A DNA stretch of 61,174 nt from Saprospiraceae bacterium (GTDB lineage: Bacteria > Bacteroidota > Bacteroidia > Chitinophagales > Saprospiraceae): NCBI GenBank assembly GCA_026993525.1, contig JALWSS010000035.1:29791-90964 (forward strand). Reading direction: 5' to 3'. The position numbers and the translations under genes were made by a program. Each line of letters begins with the position of its first letter. Position 1 is the first letter of the stretch. Below are positions 34,307 to 42,636 of the stretch, one piece after another. A model generated the notes under the pieces. It saw only the letters and a program-made list of their open reading frames with translations, searched no databases and was not told where the DNA came from.

Positions 34307-35605
34307 TCAACGGAGTACAAAGGTCTCGTAATACTCCACAATGCGTTCGTCCACTTTAATGTCCTCGTGTCGCAGTCTTTGGTGGAGCACGATGCCTTCC
34401 AGGGTTCTGCAACGACTCAGGGCCACGTATGCCTGGCCGTATTCAAAAGCACCCCGCCCCATGTCAATCACCACCTTGTCGAAGGTCTTTCCCTGCGCCT
34501 TGTGGATGGTGACTGCCCAGGCCAACTTCAGCGGGTACTGGGTGAAGGTGCCCAGCACTTCCGTTTCCAGTTGGTCGGGATTGTCCTTTTTGGGGCGGTA
34601 CCTGAGCACTTCCCAGGTGTCTTGCTCCACCCTGATATTTTTGGTGCTGCCCCCTTCGTTTGTTTCCACCACGATTTTATGATGGTCCAGTTCCACCACC
34701 TCCCCTATGGTGCCGTTCACATATTCGCCTTCCTGGTCGTTTTTGATGAACATCACCTGGGCGCCTTCCTTCAAGTGCATCTGAAAATCGGCGGGATACA
34801 GTCGGGGATCGAAGCTCCCTTCCACCGTTGCGCTGAAGATGTATTCAGGTGTGGAAAGGTTCGCCAGTTCCCGTTGATTGATGCGGTCCACCACCCTGTT
34901 GTAGGGCGAGAGGGTGATGTACGACCTGGTGGGTTTGAAAGCGGGCTGAAAGCGGGTGTTGAGGTCTTCCAGGTCTTCCCAGTCCACCTGGTTGAGGCGC
35001 ACGGCATCCAGCAGGCGCAGGAAGTGGCGGTTGTCCTGGCGGTACACTTTTCGAAGTTCCATGTACTCCATGTCCACCTTTTTCATCACCTGCGCCGAAA
35101 AAAAGTAAGGCGTTTCGTAAAGCGCTTCCAGCATCATTCGCTCTTCCCCGGAAGCGACCACGGGTGGCAGTTGAAACAAGTCGCCGATGAAGACCACCTG
35201 TACCCCGCCAAAAGGCAGGGGGTTCTCGCGGTGCAGTTGCAGGGAGCGGTCAATGGCGTCCAGCAGGTCAGCCCGCACCATACTGATTTCGTCGATGACC
35301 ATCACTTCAATCTCCTTGAACCACTTTCGGTAGCCGCTTTTTTTGATGTCCTTCGGCAAAATGACCCTGGGGGGGAAGCCGAAAAAAGAGTGGATGGTTT
35401 GTCCCTGAACATTGAGGGCAGCGATGCCGGTAGGGGCCAGCACCACGGTTTTCTTTTTGGTCGTCCTTCGGAAAAGCTGGAGGAAGGTGGATTTGCCCGT
35501 ACCGGCTTTTCCCGTCAGGAAAAGGCTGCGGTTGGTCTTCCCGAGCAGATCCAGTGCGTATTTAAAATCTGCGTTCAGTTCCAGTGGTTGGCGGTTTGAT
35601 TTCAC
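34307..35605 (-). CDS. PIF1/RecD-like ATP-dependent DNA helicase
   Basis: A superfamily 1B helicase, 432 residues. Walker A GKAGTGKST near 32-40, motif Ia APTGIAA near 57, Walker B VIDEISM near 101-107, GDLFQLPP (motif III) near 140, and motif VI-like AWAVTIHKAQGKTFDKV near 370. The C-terminal ALSRCRTLEGI is also typical. Expected to unwind DNA 5' to 3'; biological role in this host unknown. The gene starts 15 bases after the EEP endonuclease gene, so the two are likely co-transcribed. Confidence 0.9.
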   Translation of the reverse strand: MKSNRQPLELNADFKYALDLLGKTNRSLFLTGKAGTGKSTFLQLFRRTTKKKTVVLAPTGIAALNVQGQTIHSFFGFPPRVILPKDIKKSGYRKWFKEIEVMVIDEISMVRADLLDAIDRSLQLHRENPLPFGGVQVVFIGDLFQLPPVVASGEERMMLEALYETPYFFSAQVMKKVDMEYMELRKVYRQDNRHFLRLLDAVRLNQVDWEDLEDLNTRFQPAFKPTRSYITLSPYNRVVDRINQRELANLSTPEYIFSATVEGSFDPRLYPADFQMHLKEGAQVMFIKNDQEGEYVNGTIGEVVELDHHKIVVETNEGGSTKNIRVEQDTWEVLRYRPKKDNPDQLETEVLGTFTQYPLKLAWAVTIHKAQGKTFDKVVIDMGRGAFEYGQAYVALSRCRTLEGIVLHQRLRHEDIKVDERIVEYYETFVLR

Positions 35606-35620
35606 TGCGATCCGCTTTGG

Positions 35621-36661
35621 TCAATGGAGCGGTTTAAGCAAATATATACAAACCGGAAAGTGGTCAGAGTACCCATGGATGTAATTGTCGAAATCAAAAG
35701 TCCGGAAAGGATATCCCTTGAACTGCCCCGTCTTTTGAACCAGGTAGGTCGGATTGAAAACTTTTGCCTTGTAAAAATGGTAGCCGGGATTTTGGGGATT
35801 CACCAGCCCCTCGCTGACCAGTATCTGATCGAACAAGCTCCAGGCATCCCGGTAGGCCAGCGTGCCGATGCCCCGCTTGTAAAATGCATGCCAGGGGTTG
35901 AAAAAATCCCCTTTTCGCAATTGGCTTTTCTTCGGCTTCGCCAACAGCACTTTGGCCACGCTGGGGCTGGTGGGATCGTCGTTCAGATCGCCCATGACGA
36001 TGATTTTGGCCGCAGGGTTCCGTGCGATCAGGGAATCCCGGATGTTCCGGTTCAGCAGGGCTGCCGCATTCCGAAGCGGCCGGGTGGCCTTCTCCCCTCC
36101 CCGCCGGCTGGGCCAGTGGTTCACCAGCACATGCAGGGTGTCTCCATCCAGCAGCCCGGTGGCGTACAGAATTTCACGGGTGAAAATCGTGTCTCCGTTC
36201 TCATTTTTGATGTGCAGCCGCACCGGACGACTGCCCAGCGGTGTGAAGTATTTGGCCTGATACAGCAGCGCCACGTCAATTCCCCGCCGGTCCGGGCTTT
36301 CGTAATGGATGATCTGGTAGGCTCGCTTCGCAATGGCGGGTTCCCGGCTGAAATCTTCCAGCACCTGCCTGTTTTCGATTTCCGCCACACCCAGCAATGC
36401 CGGCCCATCGGGCGTGAGGTCTGTACCCAGTTCAGAAACCACCTTCGCAAGGTTGTGAAGCTTCTCCCGGTACTTCTCCCCGTCCCAAAGCCGGGTGCCA
36501 GCAGGAGTGAATTCTTCGTCAAACTTACCCGGTGTGTCCAGGGTGTCGAACAGGTTCTCGAAGTTGTAAAACCCGATACAGGCTACCTTGTACTGCTGCT
36601 CCTGCCCACGGGCAGAAAACGCCAAAACCAAAAACAGAAAAAGAAAGATTGTTTGTTTCAT
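35621..36661 (-). CDS. Secreted endonuclease/exonuclease/phosphatase (EEP) family protein
   Basis: A 346-residue exported protein with a signal peptide (about 1-19). The EEP fold motifs are visible: GFYNFENLFD near 31-40, LLGVAEIENRQVLED near 88 with the metal-binding Glu, NHWPSRRGG near 178 and IIVMGDLNDDPTS near 215-227. The C-terminal catalytic YSDHFPVCIY lies near 332. It probably cleaves nucleic acid or a phosphodiester outside the cytoplasm. Proteins of this type are often encoded near a TonB receptor and a DUF5689 lipoprotein in Bacteroidota; here those lie at 39578-43956 on the other strand. Confidence 0.9.
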   Translation of the reverse strand: MKQTIFLFLFLVLAFSARGQEQQYKVACIGFYNFENLFDTLDTPGKFDEEFTPAGTRLWDGEKYREKLHNLAKVVSELGTDLTPDGPALLGVAEIENRQVLEDFSREPAIAKRAYQIIHYESPDRRGIDVALLYQAKYFTPLGSRPVRLHIKNENGDTIFTREILYATGLLDGDTLHVLVNHWPSRRGGEKATRPLRNAAALLNRNIRDSLIARNPAAKIIVMGDLNDDPTSPSVAKVLLAKPKKSQLRKGDFFNPWHAFYKRGIGTLAYRDAWSLFDQILVSEGLVNPQNPGYHFYKAKVFNPTYLVQKTGQFKGYPFRTFDFDNYIHGYSDHFPVCIYLLKPLH

Positions 36662-36855
36662 GCAGAATGCTTTACCCCAAAGAGGGGCAAAGGTAAGAAT
36701 TCCACTTTCCGGTAAACATCCTGGCAGCTTCCATGCTTACTAACAATCAATAAACTATCAGATTCCGGATTCCTTTCTGGAATCTCTCTACATTTACCTG
36801 CAATGTTCAAAACTCAATTATGCTCGAATTCCACTCATTACTTAATCTCCTATTC

Positions 36856-37350
36856 ATGAAGCCATTTTTTCTCTTCGCGCTCACCTTGGTACTTTCAGCC
36901 TGCCATCAACCCGTGGATAACACCCAACTTCTGCAAAGCCGCCTGGACAGCCTGGAGGCAAAATTGGCGGACAGCTACAAACCCGGTTTTGGAGAGTTCA
37001 TGGGCAGTATACAGGTGCATCACAACAAACTCTGGTTTGCAGGGCAAAATGAAAACTGGAAACTGGCAGATTTTGAAGTCCACGAATTGATGGAAGCAAT
37101 AGAGAATATCCGGAAATACCAGGCGGAGCGCAAGGAAAGCCGGATGATTGGGATGATGACACCTTCACTGGACAGCGTGAACGCTGCAATCCGGTCAGAA
37201 AATGTCACTTTTTTCAACAGGAGTTACAAGTCGCTTACAAGCGCCTGCAATGAATGCCACCGTGCCACAGAATTTGAATTCAATGTTGTAACCATCCCGG
37301 AAGATCCACCTTTCAGCAACCAGGACTTCAAGACCCGGGGAAATAGATAA
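36856..37350 (+). CDS. Monoheme c-type lipoprotein
   Basis: From the ATG at 36856 the sequence gives a lipoprotein signal with lipobox LVLSAC, so a 164-residue periplasmic protein anchored by lipid. It has a helical body and a single C-terminal heme motif CNECH near 131-135. A candidate distal ligand is unclear (His or Met in the HNKLWFAG and MIGMM regions). The helix-rich layout with CXXCH near the C-terminus recalls cytochrome c'-like folds. Function unknown. Confidence 0.7.
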   Translation: MKPFFLFALTLVLSACHQPVDNTQLLQSRLDSLEAKLADSYKPGFGEFMGSIQVHHNKLWFAGQNENWKLADFEVHELMEAIENIRKYQAERKESRMIGMMTPSLDSVNAAIRSENVTFFNRSYKSLTSACNECHRATEFEFNVVTIPEDPPFSNQDFKTRGNR

Positions 37351-37494
37351 GTCCCGGACTCCCGGATCAGAAAACCGGAGTTTTCACCCGGTTCTTCTGC
37401 TCCTTGTCTCCTCCACTGCCGAATCTTCTTCATGGAAATAAATTTGACCAATCGGATTGTTTGAAGTGTTGTTAGAGGAGCGAAAAATCCGAGC

Positions 37495-37980
37495 TTATGG
37501 GGTCTTGGTATTACAGCAAAGTTAATGCTGCTGATACTTGACACGACCAATTTCAAAGTAGTGGAGACTTTTTTAACATCCCTCACCAGGAGCTAGCCAC
37601 TGAGTTTGACCTTGCCGTTGAGCGACAGGCTGGCATGATAGCCAAGATTCCACTGGATTCAGGCCGGCTGATGGGAAAATACCATGAAGCCAGGGCTTTT
37701 GAAGGTATTCGGAGCCGGTGAACCCGGGAGGATGTTCGCACCAGGGCAATGCTGATGAACCGGATAAATCAAATCCTGCATTGCGATCAAAACCAGCCAC
37801 AAAAAGCCCTTTCTTTTGCCTCAGTTATGAGGCAGTCTCAATAGTCATTCCAGGCTACAGAAGCATGTGCCAATTGGAGTAAAACATCAGGAGTGTTAAA
37901 AGCCGTTCACCGGTGAGGAAACACGGAAATTAGAGGTCTTTTATGAAGAGGAGGTAAGGGGTTTGGAACTGCCTTGGTGA
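37495..37980 (+). pseudogene. Aldo/keto reductase remnant (C-terminal half)
   Basis: Reading three frames in turn recovers the C-terminal half of an aldo/keto reductase: TTNFKVVE, then IPHQELATEFDLAVE, GMIAKIPLDSGRLMGKYHE and FEGIRSR. After a stop come REDVRTRAMLMNRINQIL, KALSFAS, then SIVIPGYRSMCQLE and finally EVFYEEEVRGLELPW with a TGA at 37978-37980. These match the AKR pattern VPLxSGxLTGKY, xxRSRW and VIPGxRxxxQ in order. At least three frameshifts and several stops are present, and the N-terminal half is gone. 37981-38172 shows nothing else beyond a promoter box. Confidence 0.85.
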
Positions 37981-38077
37981 GCACAAATGAGTTAACAATT
38001 GAGCTCAAACATAGCAAAATAAGAACAAGTGAAACAAATACACTATGTTCGTGTAATAAAAAACGGAATTAACTATG

Positions 38078-38085
38078 TATCTTTG
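38078..38085 (+). promoter_or_regulatory. -7 box upstream of the T5orf172 gene
   Basis: TATCTTTG matches TAnnTTTG, 87 bases before the start codon. A clear -33 element is not visible. Confidence 0.4.
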
Positions 38086-38172
38086 ACAATGCAATGAATT
38101 AACGTTTGCATCTTAACCCCCAATAACAGGATTATGTTCAGTAGCCTTTAAGCTATTAAAAGCAAGTTAACG

Positions 38173-39327
38173 ATGGAAAAAATCACCTTGACGAATCCGT
38201 TTATCCACCTAGAGTCCAAACTGAAAAAAGAAGATTTCCTTGAAAGGATTAAAAATATCCAACAAATTCGAACTAATACACTTTATAGAAGTTTGCTTCC
38301 TGAAGATGAAAGAGAATGGTTGATTGTTGAAGAGCTGCACAAAGCTATAAACACAGCTAAATTTGAATTCACCTCAATTTCGTGGAAAATTTTCGCTATT
38401 GAGATTAGTAAATACTTGTATACCTGGCTAAAAAACAATGACTTGCAAACTATTCAGAAACAAATAATCAACTGGATCTCCGCATTATATGCATCCAACG
38501 AAACGATGCAAGAATACATATCCGAAAACGTTTACCCCCCAGTGCTCATTGAAGTAAAAAACGTAATAAACAATTTCTATCTCAAAAAGCTATCACATAC
38601 AATTACACCAATACATAGTAAAACAACCACAAACCAAACCAACAGAACTAAATATCAAATGGCATCATTAGATTATGTCAATTGCCACCCTCCTAAACAC
38701 TTGAAGGACCCATTTATTCACAGATTCAAAATAAAGCCTTCTGGCTTTGGGATAGAATATGCCCCTCAAATAAAAATAAGAGCAGCATATTTCACAAAAC
38801 TAGATTGGCTTTTAATCGTAGATAGAAGTCAAAAAAAACTTGAAGAATATTATAAGAACGATGAGTCAATGACAATCTCAAAGATTAAAACCATGCTGAA
38901 AGAGGCAGAAAATGACACACTTAATAGAGCAGAATCAGACAAAGACTTATGGAACAAGTGGCTGTATAACTACAAGAACTATAACAATAAAAGCATCTAT
39001 AAACTATTAAAGGATGACAATCCAAAAGGATTGGTTTATCTTGTGAGACAGCGCAATTCAAATAACTACAAAATAGGGTGGACCAAAAAAAAAGCTTCTC
39101 TTTCTGACAGGCAAGTTGTTGAGCAAAGAATTTCATCCCTCCAAACGGGAAACCCCGAACCTATAGATTTCATAGGATGTTTTATAGCAAGCAGCCCAAA
39201 AACCGAAAAAACAATTCACGAATATTTCAAAACTAAAAGAAAAACAGGAGAATGGTTTCTTTTGACAGAGGATGATTGTAATAAGATATTAAGTGATGAC
39301 TGGAGGATTCAAAACAACATCTTTTAA
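38173..39327 (+). CDS. T5orf172 / MUG113 (GIY-YIG-like) domain protein
   Basis: A 384-residue AT-rich protein. The N-terminal 280 residues are helical and unassigned. The C-terminal domain (about 288-380) has the T5orf172 order: GLVYLVRQRNSNNYKIGWTK, a spacer, EQRISSLQTGNPEPIDFIG, then EKTIHEYFKTKRKTGEWF. This corresponds to the GIY-YIG strand-helix layout with the catalytic Tyr, Arg and Glu/His positions roughly kept. Such domains occur in phage and mobile-element proteins and are predicted nucleases. It stands alone after the broken aldo/keto reductase, and composition suggests transfer. Confidence 0.75.
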   Translation: MEKITLTNPFIHLESKLKKEDFLERIKNIQQIRTNTLYRSLLPEDEREWLIVEELHKAINTAKFEFTSISWKIFAIEISKYLYTWLKNNDLQTIQKQIINWISALYASNETMQEYISENVYPPVLIEVKNVINNFYLKKLSHTITPIHSKTTTNQTNRTKYQMASLDYVNCHPPKHLKDPFIHRFKIKPSGFGIEYAPQIKIRAAYFTKLDWLLIVDRSQKKLEEYYKNDESMTISKIKTMLKEAENDTLNRAESDKDLWNKWLYNYKNYNNKSIYKLLKDDNPKGLVYLVRQRNSNNYKIGWTKKKASLSDRQVVEQRISSLQTGNPEPIDFIGCFIASSPKTEKTIHEYFKTKRKTGEWFLLTEDDCNKILSDDWRIQNNIF

Positions 39328-39376
39328 TCAGCGATTGCTATAGCTGCAGTAGTCACGTCAACACACTTGAGACGAT

Positions 39377-39397
39377 CTGATTTGCGAAGCGAATCAG
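39377..39397 (+). terminator. Hairpin after the T5orf172 gene
   Basis: CTGATTTGC / GCGAATCAG with loop GAA, nine pairs with one wobble. No T run follows, so termination is uncertain. It includes one copy of the TTGCGAAGCGA motif. Confidence 0.4.
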
Positions 39398-39550
39398 GAC
39401 TTTCTATCCTCAAGTCCAGTTTTAGATATTTTGGCTTAGGCAAATTCCAATTAGGCATTGAAAGCACTCTGTGTCCTGGCTCCATTGTCCCGCACCTTAC
39501 CCCATCGCCTAATTTTTCTCCACACCATTAGAATCTCTGCCCGATCGTGC

Positions 39551-39558
39551 TACCTTTG
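39551..39558 (+). promoter_or_regulatory. -7 box of the TonB receptor gene
   Basis: TACCTTTG fits TAnnTTTG, 19 bases before the ATG at 39578. The short leader and exact box favour this over the earlier in-frame ATG at 39458, which would place the promoter inside the coding region. Confidence 0.5.
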
Positions 39559-39577
39559 CCGTCCGAAAAAAGAGTTT

Positions 39578-42322
39578 ATGAAAAGAATCTGCTTTTTGAG
39601 CCTGCTCGCCCTGCTCTTCTCGGCACAAGCCATTTCCCAGGTTATCACCATCAAAGGCCAGGTATTGGATGCCAACAGTGGATTGGCTGTTGGGGCCGTG
39701 GAGGTGAGTGTGGGTGCTGCGGTGACCTACGCTGCTGCTGACGGCAGCTTTGAATTGGCCGTGAAGGCCGAAGGAGAAAACCTGAATGTCAATTTCAAAG
39801 CCGCCGGTTACCGGGATCATTCCGTCGTCATTTTGCCGACGGCAAACAAAGAGGTGGACCTGGGCAGCATCTTGCTCACCCCGGAGGCGCTGGACCTCAA
39901 CCAGATCACCGGTGAAGACCGCATCCCTGTAATCACATTGCCGGAAGGCGAAGATGGAGGAGACATCGAGAGCGAAAACATCAGCGGCATCCTTTCGGCT
40001 TCCCGGGATCCGTTCATAGCTGCCGCCGCTTTTAACCTCAGCAATGGCGGTTTCGACATCCGGGGCTACCGCAACGAAACAGAGGTGTTTTTCAACGGCA
40101 TGCCCGTCACCAACCTCGACAACGATGCTGTGTACTGGAGTGTTTGGGGCGGCCTGAACGACGTGACCCGCAACCGGGAAAGCACCATAGATATGAGCGC
40201 AAACGCCTACAGCTTCGGCGGATTGGGAGGGGTGACGGCCTTTGACACCCGTGCCAGCGAACAGCGCAAACAACGCCGCTTTTCTTACCTGTTTTCCAAC
40301 CGCAGTTACTCGCACCGCTGGATGGGAACCTGGAGCACCGGGATGCAGCCTTCGGGTTGGGCTTTCTCGTTTTCGGGCAGCCGCCGCCTGGCCAAGGAGG
40401 GCTATGTACCAGGCACTTTTTACAACGCCTGGGCCTGGTTTGCCTCTGTTGACCGAAAGCTGGGCAAGCGCCACCTGCTCAACCTGACCACCCTGGGTGC
40501 TCCGGTGCGCCGGGGCCAGCAAGGTGCGGCCACAGAGGAAGTGAACGACCTGGCAGGCACCAAGTTTTACAACCCGAACTGGGGTTATCAGCAAGGCAAA
40601 AAACGAAATGCAAGGGTGGTAAACGCCCACCAGCCCCTGGTCATTCTCCGGCACGACTGGCAGATGACCGAAAACGCTTCATTGACCACTACGGTCGGAA
40701 CGCAGTTTGGCAGGTATGGCCGCACGGGTCTTGACTGGTTCAACGCCCCCGACCCCCGGGCCGACTACTATAGAAAATTGCCCAGCTATTTTGCTTTGGA
40801 AAGCAGCGCAGTGGCAGAGGAGATCACCAACCTGTACCGCGACAACCCCGACCTGCTGCAAATTCAATGGGACCAGCTTTACGAAGCCAATGCCATGAAT
40901 GGCCAAAGCTGGGAAGACACCCCTGGCATCTGGTCGCAGTACGTCATTGCCAACAACCGCTCGGATACCCGTAAGATCAACGCCAACAGCATCTACCAGA
41001 ACGTGGTGTCGGACCACCTGACGCTGAATTTCGGGGTGCAGTACCAAAGCGAAAGCACCCATTATTTCAAAGAACTGACAGACCTCCTGGGCGGGGATTA
41101 CTACGTCAACCTCAACCGCTTTGCGCTGGAGGATGGCACCGATGTAGATTTTGCGAAGAACAACCTCAACGACCCCGAAGTGGTGGTCAGAGAGGGTGAT
41201 ACCTACGGTTGGGATTACGACATCAACGCCCGCAAAAACGGCTACTGGTTGCAAGGTCAATTCACCTACCGAAAAATTGATTTCTTCGCAACGGCCTCTT
41301 TCTCCAAAACAACTTTCTGGCGCAACGGCAACTACCGCACGGGGCGCTTCCCGGACAGTTCTTTCGGCGAGTCGGAAAAACAGGAGTTCAGCAACATGGG
41401 CATCAAAGGGGGCCTGACCTTCAAAATTGACGGTCGCAACTACCTCTACGGCAACCTGGCTTTCATCACCCGGCCGCCCAATCCACGGGATGCCTACGCC
41501 TCTCCCCGCCAACGGGACCAACTGGTGCCGGATCTGACCAATGAAAAAGTTTACGCTGCCGAGGGTGGCTATCAGCTTCGCTCTCCTTCGGTAAAAGCCC
41601 GGGCCACCTTCTTCTATGCCCAGATCAACGACGCCCTGAAGATCAACCGCTTTTTCCTGCCCGGCGATATTTCCAATTTCGGAACCTACATCCTCACCGG
41701 ACTGGACCGCCGGCACGCCGGGGTGGAAATGGCGCTTTCTGCCAAGCTCTCCCCCACCCTCACGCTCAACGGCGCCGCCAGCATCGGAGAGTACATCTAC
41801 ACTTCCCGCCCCAACGGCATCTTCATCCAGGACGACGACGGCATCATCCAGGACCGGGGCACCATCTACATCAAGAATTTCTATGTGCCCGGCACGCCGC
41901 AAACGGCTGTCAGCCTCGGGCTCGACTACCGCTCGCCCAAATATTGGTCGGCAAGTGTAACGGTGAATTATTTCGACAGAAACTACATTGATTTCAGTCC
42001 GGAACGCCGGACGGCAGACCAGGTCTTCGGACTGGAACAGGGCTCGGAATTCTACAACCAGATCGTGAATCAAACCCGTGTGCCGGATCGCTTCACGGTG
42101 GACCTGTTTGCCTATAAGTCATTCAAAATCAACCGGAAAACCTTTTTCTACCTCACCGGCGGTGTGACCAACCTGCTGAACGAAGAAGTCATCACCGGTG
42201 GCTACGAACAGCTCCGCTTCGAACGCCAGGATGTGGAACGCACCGGCCTCAACGTTTTTGGTCCGAGGTACTTCTACGCCTACGGCACCAACTTCTTTGT
42301 GATGGGAGCATTGAGGTTTTGA
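39578..42322 (+). CDS. TonB-dependent outer membrane receptor
   Basis: From the ATG at 39578: signal peptide (about 1-21), a carboxypeptidase-regulatory-like domain (about 22-105, TIKGQVLDANSGLAVGAVEV), a plug domain (about 130-230) and a C-terminal 22-strand barrel up to residue 914. The barrel ends with aromatic FFVMGALRF, as expected for BAM recognition. The plug region contains SASRDPFIAAAAFNLSNGGF and FDIRGYRNETEVFFNGMPV. It takes up an unknown ligand across the outer membrane. The next gene on the same strand encodes a DUF5689 lipoprotein, and the arrangement with an EEP-family nuclease nearby recurs in the phylum. Confidence 0.9.
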   Translation: MKRICFLSLLALLFSAQAISQVITIKGQVLDANSGLAVGAVEVSVGAAVTYAAADGSFELAVKAEGENLNVNFKAAGYRDHSVVILPTANKEVDLGSILLTPEALDLNQITGEDRIPVITLPEGEDGGDIESENISGILSASRDPFIAAAAFNLSNGGFDIRGYRNETEVFFNGMPVTNLDNDAVYWSVWGGLNDVTRNRESTIDMSANAYSFGGLGGVTAFDTRASEQRKQRRFSYLFSNRSYSHRWMGTWSTGMQPSGWAFSFSGSRRLAKEGYVPGTFYNAWAWFASVDRKLGKRHLLNLTTLGAPVRRGQQGAATEEVNDLAGTKFYNPNWGYQQGKKRNARVVNAHQPLVILRHDWQMTENASLTTTVGTQFGRYGRTGLDWFNAPDPRADYYRKLPSYFALESSAVAEEITNLYRDNPDLLQIQWDQLYEANAMNGQSWEDTPGIWSQYVIANNRSDTRKINANSIYQNVVSDHLTLNFGVQYQSESTHYFKELTDLLGGDYYVNLNRFALEDGTDVDFAKNNLNDPEVVVREGDTYGWDYDINARKNGYWLQGQFTYRKIDFFATASFSKTTFWRNGNYRTGRFPDSSFGESEKQEFSNMGIKGGLTFKIDGRNYLYGNLAFITRPPNPRDAYASPRQRDQLVPDLTNEKVYAAEGGYQLRSPSVKARATFFYAQINDALKINRFFLPGDISNFGTYILTGLDRRHAGVEMALSAKLSPTLTLNGAASIGEYIYTSRPNGIFIQDDDGIIQDRGTIYIKNFYVPGTPQTAVSLGLDYRSPKYWSASVTVNYFDRNYIDFSPERRTADQVFGLEQGSEFYNQIVNQTRVPDRFTVDLFAYKSFKINRKTFFYLTGGVTNLLNEEVITGGYEQLRFERQDVERTGLNVFGPRYFYAYGTNFFVMGALRF

Positions 42323-42472
42323 GGAATCGAGGAAGTGAGGAATTGAGGAATTGAGGAATTGAGCCTGTCCGGCTGACGCCAGGCCAGACGGGGAACTGAA
42401 GAACTGAAGAACTGAGGAATTGAAGAACTGAGGAATTGAAGAACTGAGGATTTGAAGAACTGAGGATTTCTG
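42323..42472. repeat. GGAATTGA-type minisatellite after the TonB receptor gene
   Basis: Starting at the stop codon of the receptor gene, short units of the form GAGGAATTGA, GAAGAACTGA and GAGGATTTGA repeat with small changes, interrupted once by a GC-rich insert (42361-42393). Purine-rich on the coding strand of the receptor. No coding sequence visible. Confidence 0.9.
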
Positions 42473-42585
42473 CATAATCCTTCACAACCCTCCATAATCC
42501 TCATAATCCTCTATAATCCTCATAATCCTCCATAATCCTCATAATCCTCCATAATCCTCATAATCCTCCATAATCCTCTATAATC
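42473..42585. repeat. ATAATCCTC minisatellite with 19-bp higher-order period
   Basis: Nine- and ten-base units ATAATCCTC and ATAATCCTCC alternate, giving a 19-bp period over most of the block, about 52 bases before the DUF5689 gene. Confidence 0.9.
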
Positions 42586-42636
42586 AGGCGCAGCCAAAAC
42601 CGGTGCAGCCAAAAACATCAGAAAAACATTCAACCG

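Noticed and set aside
33920-35599. A 559-codon open frame opposite the helicase gene
   Set aside because: It runs antisense through the PIF1-like helicase, whose motifs are all intact. The antisense product has low-complexity His/Val/Phe composition and no motif.
40679-42073. A 464-codon open frame opposite the TonB receptor
   Set aside because: Antisense shadow of a GC-rich gene; no domain, no signal, no upstream promoter.
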